DNA of 64,000 nucleotides from positions 105,894,485 through 105,958,484 of the forward strand of contig OZ023273.1 of assembly GCA_964007475.1 (NCBI GenBank), read 5' to 3'. The position numbers and the translations under genes were made by a program. The notes under the pieces are model-generated. The model worked only from the letters and a program-made list of their open reading frames with translations. It ran no database searches and was not told the origin of the DNA. Positions 26,011 to 37,300 of the stretch are shown here, in pieces. This DNA is from Hybos culiciformis (lineage: Eukaryota > Arthropoda > Insecta > Diptera > Hybotidae). The number at the start of each line of letters is the position of its first letter. The stretch's first letter is position 1.

Positions 26011-26479
26011 TACTTTAAAATGCAAATAAAAATTATATTATAATATTTGTTTAAATCTATTTGCGTAATTATGTGATTCAAATAAAAACCAATCAAAATT
26101 TTTTAAATTATATTTAGTTAGATTTATGGAACATTTTACAAAATCTTCGAAATAGGCCAATAGAATTATTCTTAGTCTCAAAAGCTACACACCCGTGACC
26201 ACAGAGAAGAAAACAGATAAATAACAAACTTGATGAAATTCCCATAGATTGGTTTAGAACCGTTCTTAATTATAAAAATATTCCAGATTAAAGGACACAA
26301 ATATTTTAAGGAATTTAAAAGCCATATAATTTCTTATTAAATAAATAGACAAACAATGTGAATGCGTACGAGTACGAGATTGTTATTTATGTTTTACAGA
26401 ATGAGATTTATTTCAAAGAGTTTACATATATGAGATCGTTATTTTTATTTTATAGAATAAAATTTGTTTAGTTACAACT

Positions 26480-26595
26480 TTTCTGATAACCTTTGGTCTT
26501 AGTATATTTGCAAATTTATTTCACACTTTCTATTTATTTAGTTGTTATTTAAATCTTAAGCAGAGAACACTGCATTTTTATACCATAAAATACTC
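26480..26595 (+). promoter_or_regulatory. Proximal promoter of gene 6
   Basis: CTTTTCTGATAACCTTTGGTC, then AGTATATTTGCAAATTTATT, TATTTAAAT at 26546-26554 and GCAGAGAACACTGCA. This is the clearest copy of the array block: GATA core at 26484-26490 and TATA-like box 60 bp before the ATG. Confidence 0.6.
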
Positions 26596-26605
26596 GTATT
26601 TAATA

Positions 26606-27434
26606 ATGTTGGCCAAGAAGTCCTTAAACCTGATAATTGTAATTTTAGCGACATTTATTTTTGATATAACCTGTGAGCAAAACAAGATTTTTTTATTAAA
26701 TTTTTATATTATTGAAATTCAACTATATTAAATTTAATTTTCCAGATTCAATTGATACGCCTATACTTGAAGTTCATCCATTGCCTGATGGAAAACGAAA
26801 TACTTTAATTTATTACAAAGGAACAGAACAGGATGGTTTTAGGCCCTTAGTTGATAAGATTAATAATTTTCTAGAAACTTACAAAAATCCAGGATTAACC
26901 GCGGGAAGAGGACGCTTTGTGACTTATTGTAATTTTGATAGTCCCCCACCGGATGGTATGGTTTGTGATATCGACGTTAAATCCTATTATCCATGCGTTC
27001 CAGAAAATAATTTCAATTATCATGAATACTCACCTTGTGTTTTCCTTAAATTAAGTAATGTTCCTGATTGGGTTCCTGCTTATTATAATAATAGTAATCA
27101 ATTACCAAAAGAGATGCCCGATTCTTTAAAAGAACACATCACAAAACAAGATCATCGCAGATTAAATCAGATTTGGATTTCATGTGACGGAAGAACTCCA
27201 GCTGATGTTGAATTTATCGGTCCTATTGGATATCTACCAGAAAGAGGTTTTCCAGGATATCATTTTCCATATAAAAATAATCCAAGTTATTTGAGTCCAT
27301 TAGTGGCAATACATTTTGCAAGACCAGCTCTTAATGTTGCCATAAATATTGTGTGCAAAGTGTGGGCAAAAAATATTATTCATAATACCGATGACAATAT
27401 TGGGACTATTCAATTTGAATTATTGATTGATTAA
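26606..27434 (+). CDS. Secreted Na+/K+-ATPase beta-like protein, gene 6
   Basis: Exons 26606-26672 and 26746-27434 flank a 73-bp intron (GTGAGC donor, TTTTCCAG acceptor) and give 251 residues. This is the most compact copy and the best guide to gene structure in the array. Exon 1 encodes MLAKKS plus a hydrophobic run (LNLIIVILATFIF). Exon 2 has LIYYKGTEQ, the six ectodomain cysteines, YSPCVFLKLSNVPDW, IWISCDG, GFPGYHFPY, YLSPLVAI, CKVWAKNI and FELLID. It is the closest relative of gene 5; upstream and intron sequence is also shared, so the two arose by a duplication that included the promoter. Predicted to be secreted. Confidence 0.9.
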
Positions 27435-27439
27435 AAATT

Positions 27440-27920
27440 TTAAAATATTTTTGTATGATCATTAATATTCCTCTAGTTTTAACTTATTGGTTATATGTAA
27501 TTAATTACAACTTGTTACAACAATTACAAGTTATTATATCTAATGTTATATAATATATATTACAAAAAAAATAGATTTTTAAATATAATATGAAGAGAAA
27601 TTTAGGTCTAAAATTAATTCAATAGATACTCTTTTTCAAAAGTTAACACATTAAGTCATGCACATATGTACATAACTTTATGAAAATTTTTGTTGTTGAA
27701 CAACATATTAATCGAGCCGATGTTACAAAAAAATTTAAAAACCAAATTATGAAACTAAATAAGAAATTAGTAAACAATTATGAGAAATTTATATATATAA
27801 AAGTAATAAAAAGTTAATCGTTTTTAAAAACAAAATATAAAATCAAAATAAAAGAGAGATATAAGAAATTTTTTTTAATAATAATAAAAAGATTAGTAAA
27901 ATAGTTAATGTTAACTAATG
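27440..27920. other. Intergenic DNA after gene 6
   Basis: AT-rich 3' flank with no recognised element. Confidence 0.45.
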
Positions 27921-28778
27921 AAATGAAATAAATAATTTATGTTTGAATTATGTTTGAATTACATATTATGTAACAGGGACATTATATTGAGCACCGCCTT
28001 CCAAGCAGCTGTACCGTTGTGTTCAATTATACCGCTGTACCGTTGTGTTCAATAGCTTGTAATACAATGCCTCTAACTTGATTTTATCAATGAAAAACCA
28101 ACGCCTCTGAAAGCTAAGAATATCTACTAACAAAAAAGTGTCATTCGAAAATAAAAATTTTCTATATCAATTATATGAAAATAAGATACGTACAAGATTC
28201 AATATCAGTCATTTTTGTTATTTTCGGGTCTATAGACTAGAGGCATTGATATATTGCTTAAAATAACAAAGTTATGATGAATTAAAAACAAAAATTACAC
28301 ACCTTAATAAATTATGGTTTTGAATTAGTTTAATGCTTTCAACTAAATCTATTATGTGCGGTATAATTGTAAAATTATCCAGATTTGTGGAAATTCATAT
28401 ATATACTATACTTCGAAAATGAAAACGAAGTACTGTATTTACAATCTTGTAGATTAGCTTGGCTCAATTTTAATATTTCAGAACAAAGTTGGCAGAGTCC
28501 TCTTCGAACCTTAACTTCAATTTGTAACGATCTGGCGATGTTATTTAATTAAGAATTTTAAAAAATCCGACCTCACAAATGATATAACATATTAATGTAT
28601 TGAATTCAACGAAGTAGGGTTAGTGCTCTACTATAATTATATGTAACCCCTGTAAGACCAGAGTTTTTTTAATTTAAAAAAAATTTTAATAAAATTTTAA
28701 CAATTTGCATATATTTATATATACTTATATCTGAATTATTTCTTGTTTTTTATTCACAACAATGAATATTATTATATT

Positions 28779-28900
28779 TAAGTTTCTGATAAACTTTGAT
28801 CTTCTTATATTTTGAAATTTATTTCACTTTATTAATTAAACTTAGTTCTAAATTAGTTTCACTTTCGAGTGGAGGACCTGCAACTAGTATCATAAAATAT
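28779..28900 (+). promoter_or_regulatory. Proximal promoter of gene 7
   Basis: AAGTTTCTGATAAACTTTGATC with the TGATAA core, then TTTGAAATTTATTTCAC and TTAGTTTCACTTTCGAGTGGAG, about 131 bp before the ATG. The copy upstream of gene 8 is nearly identical. Confidence 0.55.
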
Positions 28901-28912
28901 TCATATTTAAAA

Positions 28913-31900
28913 ATGTTACGTAAAAATTTCTTAAGTATGATATTAATAATATCGCTTATTTTCATTTTGGATAAAACTGGTAAAAAAAACTTAATGAGAA
29001 CTTGAAAATTTTTAAGGGTTTTGGAGAAAACAAATCATGCGATGACAAAGTTCTTTACAAAAGCCATGCATAATCAAAATACAAAAGTTCTATCCATAAA
29101 TTATACTTTTTTATAATAAATGCGGCGATACGGTAGATAAAAAGATGGATAATATTCCACCAAACCAAAGCGGACATCTTCTGACATCGGGTGTCTTCTG
29201 ACGATTTTTTCTTCCGCTTCGCCTGCAATATTGAACGTTTTCCAATTAAATTTTTTTGCACAACGAGGCGCATGTTTTCCTCTATGTAGCCATCTCTACG
29301 TCTATTTTCGTACTGTCGAAAAAAGAAATAATTTAGACCAACTTTTTCTTTTATTTCTATTCTTTCTTCGATGATTTGGTTGCTGTATTGTTAAATTGTA
29401 TTACAAAAAACGAATTATGGGGAAAAAATGGATATCGTGTAGTGAATGAATTACAAAAAAAAATTTCCTGGGTTTAATTGTATTGATTGTGTATTCCACA
29501 AATAATTGAAATCTATTTTCGACAAAATTTAAAAAAAAAGCATTAAATCAAATGGTTACTCTCCGATTTCTAGGACTGCGATGTGAACCCAATCCAAACT
29601 TAAACTCTACTTTGGTATCAGAAGATAGCAATTGCGATAATGAGTATGTGCTATTATGAAGAAAATCAACAAAATTGAAATAAATCAACAAAAATTAATT
29701 AATGCTTTAGAAACCAACCAGCTTTCGATTTCAAATCAGATGACTGAAATTAAGAAATTGATAATTGATGTGATCGCATCTAATACCAACAATATTGATG
29801 TCTTGAAACAAGAAAACACACATTAAAAAGTAAGTTATCTACAGTTCGCGCCGTATTCACTAGCTAGAAAACACAATATTCGTATCAGGTAACTATTTTG
29901 AATATTCTTCTTTTACCCTCAGTGACACTTAAAAATTTGGTGTTTGAAATTCCAGTAACTTTTGATGATATATAAATATCAGAAGAGCTCCAACCGACTA
30001 GTTTTGTATTTAAAAATCAAAATTATTTGTTTTAATTAAAACACAAGGCTGTTTAAACAAACTAAATTAAAATATCACATACACAACACAGGCAAGGACA
30101 TTAAGTATTTTATATAAACCTAATTCCTAATAATGAGTAACAATCGTAATATAACAATTATAATTTATTGACGGATTCTGTATCTGAAGATGAAATAAAT
30201 GTTCGTAATTTAATATATTTTTCACTGTTTTTATTTCTTCTTGCTTAATTTTTCAAAATATGAATGTGTTCAAAAATACGGGATCTGTACAATTCACTGT
30301 AAATTATTCACCGTATAGCAACACACCGTATTACAATTCACCGTATTACAATTCACCGAATTACAATTCACCGTATGAGCAGTTCACCGTATGAGCAGTT
30401 CACCGTATGAGTAGTTTACCGTATGAGCAATTCACCGTATAGTGCATATACGTCCTATTCGCTTCGTGCCCTAGCAACGCTTTACCACATAAAATGGTTC
30501 AAATCATACTCATACGGTGAATTGCTCATACCGTCAATTGCTCATACGGTGAATTGCTAAACGTTGAATTGCTAAACATAAACTGTAATACGGTGAATTG
30601 TAATACGGTGAATTGTCCGCAAATCCAGAAATACACAGTTCCAAATATTAAGATGATTATTTTTGTCCTCCTAAAAGGAGTCCTAAAAGGAGTACATATT
30701 CAGAACATTTTTGTTTTTCATCGTTTAACATGGTAACCGTAAATCCAACTTTTAATTATCTATCCAAAACGCCGTGGAACATGAAAAACTATTAAAATGG
30801 TTACTGAGATATTGAGTTTTGAAAAATATTAAAAATTGTCACAATTTATTATTTTTTTAAGTTGGATTAACTGGCACCATAGGTTGGATTAACGGGCACC
30901 ATAGGTTGGATCAACCTCAAAAATGCACCGTTTTCGAGATATTTGGGAAAAACTAAAAATATTCTGAATATGTTCTCCTTTTAGAAGGACAAAAATGGTC
31001 GGCTTACAAATATGCGATTATCTCAAAAGCTGGCAGTGTAAGTAACCCTATTACAGAAAATTTGCGTTTATCTGTTTTTAGTTTTATTTTCCATGCCGTA
31101 ACTATTATATTCGATCCCTGATAAAAAAAAACTTATTTTTAAAGAAAAAATCCATGTTACGTATGTTGTTAAGGCCCTTTTTATGTTTTATTTTATGATG
31201 CTTGCATGCTTGCTTGCCTTAGTTAATTCTTCTCAAGTATATTATTTTTTAATATTTTATAAAAATTTCCTAAAATCTAATAAAATAAATTGCCTTTATG
31301 TCATCTAAAGATTTTCGTGGACTGATTCTTTGGTGTTTTCGTATGAAAAGTATACAAAATACATACATTACATAAATTTGTAATATTTACAAATGTGTAA
31401 AAGGGGGAATTTGAAATAGTGATTTGTACCTTCCATGCAAAGTTTACTAATTTTAGGAAATAATCCATTTTGTATACCTTACAACACATATGAAAACCCG
31501 AAAGAAAAACAAAATCCTAGCGGCACAACAACTTTCTAAATCTAAATTAATCTAAATTTAATTTAGCTTAACACTACAACACTATACATATATGAACATT
31601 ACGTAATTTCGCTATTCGGATTCTAAAATATTACAAAAGTACGTTTAACATTTTTGTTGGATGTAAAAATGTCTAAATGCAAGAACAATTTATTTTTTGT
31701 AAAAAAACTAAAATAACGAAAAAAAGTAAAAAAAAAGTTCAGTTATGGTTTTTCGTTTTTACTAAATTTGGGTTCGGTTACGGTTACACTTCGTCATATA
31801 TTTTCGGTTTTTTCCGGTTTTCGGTTCAGTTCCGGTTCAAGTCTCTGATATAAAGTGAATGCTTAAATCATATCGTCACAAACATGCCGCAATATATCGT

Positions 31901-32847
31901 ACGATAATTGGGATATCACAATGGGAAATAATGGAGAAACGATTAACGATCTACTCGAACGGAACAAAGCCCCATAAATAGTTATGGTGTGATTTGTTTC
32001 AGATTTCATGTTATTTAATCCTATTAAAATAGGTCGTTATCTCATTATGAGGTTATGTCTTGCGTAGTTATATCCCTTCACCGCGTAAAAAAAAAATTTC
32101 ATAAAAACGTTATTTGATTTTTCAGATTCAATTGCTACGCCTACACTTGAAGTAGAGCCATTGCTTGATGAAGAAAATTTATTACACATCAACAGAAAGA
32201 GAATTTTTTACACATCAACTGTACGAGAAAGTTTTCAGTCATTTGTTGATAAGATTGAAAAAATTTCAGAACCTTACAAATATCCAGGAAATAGAACGGA
32301 AAATTCGGTTTTATGTTCTTATGACGAGCCCTCACGTAATGCTCTAGATTGCTATTTTGATGTTAGTGCACAATTTTTTGGTCCATGTTCTTCAGAAAAT
32401 GAGTTCAGCTACAATGAATCCTCAGCCTGTATTTTCCTTAAATTAAGTAATGTTCCTGATTGGATACCTGATTATTACAACGACAGTACTCAATTACCAG
32501 ACGAAATGCCAATTTATTTGCAAGAGCATATAAGATATATCGCAGAAAATCGTCAATACGCGTTGAATCAGGTTTGGATTTCATGTGAGGGAGTTAATTC
32601 ATATGATGATGATATGATGGGACCTATTTCCTATTATCCAACAAGCAGTTTTCGCGGATATTATTTCCCCTACAGAAACAGTCCAAATTATTTGAGTCCA
32701 TTGGTGGCAATAAATTTTGAAACACCGGCTCTTAATGTTAATATGAATATTGTGTGCAAAGCGTGGGCAAAAAATATTGTTCATAATTTTCCTGACAGCT
32801 CTGGATCTGTTCTATTTGAATTACAAATTTCAGAGCCGTATCTATAG
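28913..32847 (+). CDS. Secreted Na+/K+-ATPase beta-like protein, gene 7
   Basis: Exons 28913-28979 and 32126-32847 join in phase 1 (donor GTAAAA, acceptor TTTTTCAG) to give 262 residues. The leader MLRKNF plus hydrophobic run is identical to that of gene 8. The ectodomain is open and keeps the six-cysteine pattern, ACIFLKLSNVPDW, VWISCEG, FRGYYFPY (the usual GFPGY is changed to FRGY), YLSPLVAI and CKAWAKNI. Two oddities suggest relaxed constraint. A tandem repeat of about 26 bp at 32174-32225 has replaced LIYYTSTER by a frame-shifted copy followed by IFYTSTVRE. The invariant C-terminal ELLID is replaced by ELQISEPYL. The 3.1-kb intron contains repeats. The long-range splice is inferred from phase and paralogy. 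Confidence 0.78.
29055..29345 (-). pseudogene. Unidentified degenerate coding-like segment, unit 1 copy
   Basis: One minus-strand frame reads NWKTFNIAGEAEEKIVRRHP followed by an YYPSFYLPYRRIYYKK-like end. It is matched in unit 2 (34485-34775) with further substitutions and a stop. The family is not recognised. It lies in the intron of gene 7, antisense to it, and was duplicated with it. Confidence 0.35.
29551..29835 (+). pseudogene. Broken copy of the coiled-coil open frame (unit 1)
   Basis: Starts ATGGTTACTCTCCGATTTCT, as at 34999, but a small insertion after the SNCDN region introduces a TGA. A one-base loss near AACACACATT breaks it again. It is the decayed counterpart of the 34999-35275 frame in gene 8's intron. 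Confidence 0.5.
30280..30628. mobile_element. 349-bp foldback element, TTCACCGTATGAG word family
   Basis: The word CAATTCACCGTAT(GAG/TAC) recurs in one orientation at 30285-30445 and inverted at 30505-30615, around a centre TGCATATACGTCCTATTCGC to GCTTTACCACATAAAATGG. Unit 2 (40230-40252) has the uninterrupted site GTCAAAAATACACAG. This shows that everything from GGGATCTG to AAATCCAG is an insertion flanked by AAATAC on both sides (30274-30279, 30629-30634). Confidence 0.82.
30840..31920. other. Intron sequence unique to unit 1
   Basis: About 1 kb that is missing at the matching place in unit 2 (40450-40540). It contains three copies of GTTGGATTAACNGGCACCATAG at 30857-30915 and a TTTCGGTT-rich patch near 31740-31845. 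No gene is seen. It is either an insertion in unit 1 or a deletion in unit 2. Confidence 0.5.
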
Positions 32848-34255
32848 ATAGAGTAAACATTTACACTGGTGCCTACTAATTATCTCAACTATCATACAAA
32901 AATTAACTTCCAATTTTTAATTTTGATAATTTTGATCTATTTTAGAGGTTATTATATGAAAAAATTCGTTGATTATATGAAAAAATTCGTTGATTATTTC
33001 ATCAAAATTTGTTTTTTCAAACATATCAAATTCATATTCGTTTCATTCTTGAAGGCAAGTATAATTTTTAATGCCCTTAAGTTTGCTAAACTTCTCTTCT
33101 CACTAGCCAACTACAGTTACTGGAAGTCTTAGTAAAATTCGTAAAGCAACATAAATATTTGGAAATGTTTCACACAAATCAAGTGCCACAATTTCCTTAA
33201 AATTTCAAAATGATGTAAAGAGTTTAAATTTTTAAACAGCTCCGCACTTTGAAATTTAAAGCATTCGATTTCATTCGGCATCTCACCGGAATCTGAATGA
33301 AATGAAATTAAATAATTTATGTTTGAATGTACATGTACAATGTATGAATTTATATATTATGTAACAGTGACAATATATTGAGCAGCTGTACCGTTGTGTT
33401 CAATTATAAGAAACTTAATAGCTTGTGATACAATGCCTCTAACTTTATTATATCAACTATGAAAAACCAACGCCTCTACTACTTTACAAAGTTCAAATAA
33501 CTCAAATTTCGTACCAAGTTCAAAAACTTGAAATTTCGGAGGCTGTCGCTTCTTTTAAAAATATTTCTTTGAAAGCTAAGAATATCTACTAATAAAAAAA
33601 TGTCATTCGAAAATAAAAATTTTCTATATCAATTATATGAAAATAAGATACGTACAAGATTCAATATCATAGTAATTTTTTTTATTTTTGGGTCTATAAG
33701 AGGTAAGAGAAATAAAAAAATGAGTACACTATTTTTAAAATGATTATACATATTATAATAATTGCTTGAAATAAGAAAATTATGATAAATTAAAAACAAA
33801 AATTACACACCTGAATAAATTATGGTTTTGAATTAGTTTAATGCTTTTAACTTAATCTATTATGTGTGGTATAATTGTAAAATTATCCAGATTTATGCAA
33901 ATACTATACTACAAAAATGAAAACGAAGTACTGTATTTACATTCTTGTAGATTAGCTTGGCTCAATTTTAATATTTCAGAACAACGATGGCAGAGTCCTC
34001 TTCGAACTTTAACTTTAATTTGAAACGATCTTGCGATGTTATTTAATTAAGAATTTTACAAATCCGACTTCACAAAAAACATATTAATGTATTGAATTGA
34101 ACGAAGTAGGGTTTCTGCACTACTATAATTATATGTAACCCTTGTAAAACCAGTGTTTTTTAAATTTTAAAAATTTTTTTACATATATGTATTTATATAT
34201 ATATCTGAATTATTTCTTGTTTTTTTATTCACATCAATGAATATTATTATACTTA

Positions 34256-34375
34256 AGGTTTCTGATAAACTTTGATCTTCTTCTATTTTGAAATTTATTT
34301 CAAAATATAATTAAATTAGTTCTAAATTAGTTTCACTCTTGAGTGGAGTACCTGCAACTAGTATCATAAAATATT
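34256..34375 (+). promoter_or_regulatory. Proximal promoter of gene 8
   Basis: AGGTTTCTGATAAACTTTGATC with the TGATAA core, then TTTGAAATTTATTTCAA and TTAGTTTCACTCTTGAGTGGAG, about 129 bp before the ATG. Confidence 0.55.
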
Positions 34376-34386
34376 CATATTTAAAA

Positions 34387-37300
34387 ATGTTACGTAAAAA
34401 TTTCTTAAGTATGATATTAATAATATCGCTTATTTTCATTTTGGATAAAACTGGTAAACCAAAACTTATTTAACTTGAAGATGTTTAAGGGTTTTGGAGA
34501 AAACAAATCATACGATAACAAAGTTCTTTACAAAAGCCATGCATCATCAAAATACAAAATACATTATACTTTTTCATAATCAATGCATCGATACGATAGA
34601 TAAAAAGATGGATAATATTCCACCAAACCAAAGCAGACTGCTTCTGACAGCGGGTGTCTTCTGAAGATTTTTGCTTGCGGTTCGCCTGCAATATTGAACG
34701 TTTTCCAATCACACCGAGGCATGTTTTACTCTATGTAGCCATCTCTACGTCTATTTTCGTACCGTCGAAAAAAGAAATAATTTAGACCAATTTTTTCATT
34801 TTTCTATTCTTTCTTCGATGATTTTCTTGCTGTATTGTTAAATTGTGTTTCAAAAAACGAATTATGGAGAAAAAATGGATATCATGTAGTAAATCAATTA
34901 CAAAAAAAAAACTTCCTGGATTTTATTGTATTGATTTTGTCTTCCACAAATAATTTAAATCTATTTTCGATAAAATTAAAAAAAAAACATTAAATCAAAT
35001 GGTTACTCTCCGATTTCTAGGATTGCGATGTGAACCCAATCCAAACTTAAACTCTACTTTGGTATCGGACGAAAGCAATCGCGATGATGCTATTATGAAG
35101 AAAATAAACAAAATTGAAATAAATCAACAAAAATTAATTAATGCTTTAGAAGCCAACCAGCTTTCTATTTCAAATCAGATGACTGAAATTAAGAAATTGA
35201 TGATTGATGTGATCGCATCTAATACCAACAATATTGATGTCTTGAAACAAGAAAACACCACATTCAAAAGTAAGTTATCTACAGTTCTCCTTTTCCCTTA
35301 GTGACACTTAAAAATTTGGTGTTTGAAATTGTTTGATTTAATTCTTTAGAAGGAATGAAATTTTATTTAACTTAAAATACTAATATAAGAAAAACGGTTT
35401 GTACAATTCAATAAAAAATTTTGTTACAATAGAGTAGGTATAAATTTATATAAACGTTTACTGCATTAAAAGAGGTATATAAGACTCAATATTATTGAGT
35501 TGTAAATTCCAAATATAATGAAGTTATTGTCAACACTTCCCCTTAATGCAATATACGTTTTCAAATTTTCTTTAATTTTATTCAAATTTCATTAATTCAT
35601 TTAATTGTTGTGCATCAGTTTTCTGCGTACGTTAATCCCAACATTTTACTAAATTTTTGATGTTTTGTCTTCGATAAACATTTGGTTAACACATCTGCAA
35701 TCATTTCATCTGTTTGAATGTATTTTAGCTCCATCAACCCTTGTTGATAAATTTCACGAGTGTAATGGTACCTGATATCTATGTGTTTGCTTCTATTATG
35801 GAACACCGGATTTTTAACTAGTTGTTGTGCTCCTAAATTGTCGTTATTTAGTGTTATGGGATTTTTTATCATGTTGTCAAAACCAAGTTCTTTTATAAAT
35901 TTTTGCAAGTAAACCAATTCTTTAGTTGCTTGAGCCAATGCCATATATTCGGCTTCAGTGCTGCTCAAAGCAACACTTGTTTGTTTTTTAGCTTCCCACG
36001 ATATAGCTGCACTGGCTAAGAAAAATGTAAATCCTGTATATGACCTACGATCATTCGTACAACCAGCCCAATCTGCATCAACAAAACCGTGCAGTTGTTT
36101 ATTTGATTTAGAGTAAGTCAGCTTGGCATTACATGTTGTATTTAAATATTTTAATAAATGTTTTACTGCTGCATAATGCTCTCTGTGTGGATTTACATTA
36201 AACTGTGACAATTTGCTCACCGAGTACATTATGTCTGGCCTTGTAGATATAGCCAAATACATAAGACACCCAATAATTCGCTGGTATTTAGTAGGGTTAA
36301 TTTTTTCACATTCTTCATCAGTACATTTTACTAATTTCGTTCCAGGATCCAAAGGTGTGTAACAAGGTCGACATTCAGTAAATCTTTGTTCATTTAATAT
36401 ATCAGCTACATATTGTTGATGATGTATTTTAATTGAACCTCTTTCACCTTCCCTGTCGACCTGTATACCAAGAAAAAATTTTATCTCACCTTTATCAACG
36501 CATTCAAATTCTTGAAAGATTTGCTTTTTAATTTTGTTCATTGTAATTAATTTCGTACAAAAAATAGCTAAATCGTCTACATAAACTGCTATTATATTAT
36601 ATTCGGTTTCCATTTTTCGAACATAAACGCAGCTATCACCATTGCATCTTACAAAATCCATACTAATTAGAACTTCATTTAATTTAGAGTTCCATTGCCT
36701 ACCTGCTTGTTTGAGACCATATAAAGATTTTTTAAGTTTGCATACTTTGTTAGAATTATTTTGATCGATAAACCCCTCAGGTTGTTTCATATATACTTCG
36801 TCCTCTAAATTACCATTTAAATATGCTGCTGTTACATCAACATGATGTATCAATAATTCGAATTCGACAGCTATGGCCAACAATAATCTAATTGATGAGT
36901 ACCTGACTACAGGTGAAAAAATTTCATTGTAATCAATTTGGTATTTTTGCGAACAGCCTTTTGCAACTAAGCGAGATTTATATTTTAGGACTGTACCATC
37001 AAAATTTCGTTTAAGAGCAAAAACCCATTTGCATCCGATTGCTCTTTTACCTAGAGGAAGATCTACTAGATCCCATGTTTCATTGCGTATCAAAGATTCA
37101 AACTCTTCATGCATTGATTTTTTCCAAAAATTTGCATCACCGCTTTTTAGAGCTTCAGAAATTGTTTGTGGAACTAAATAATCACCTGAAGTCATAACAT
37201 TATTTATTGCATAAAATTTACCTGACCTAAGTAATTTAACTCTATTTTCATCATTTTGGTTTCTCTCATTATTTTCTTCGTTACTACTTTGATCACTATT

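Larger units (their letters stand above)
27920..32850 (+). repeat. Segmental duplication, unit 1 (gene 7)
   Basis: From GAAATGAAATAAATAATTTA onward the sequence aligns with 33297-45036: upstream DNA, promoter, identical leader exon, intron with two degenerate open frames, and ectodomain exon. Unit 1 lacks the copia and TA-flanked insertions of unit 2, but has the palindromic element 30280-30628 and about 1 kb (30840-31915) not present in unit 2. Confidence 0.85.
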
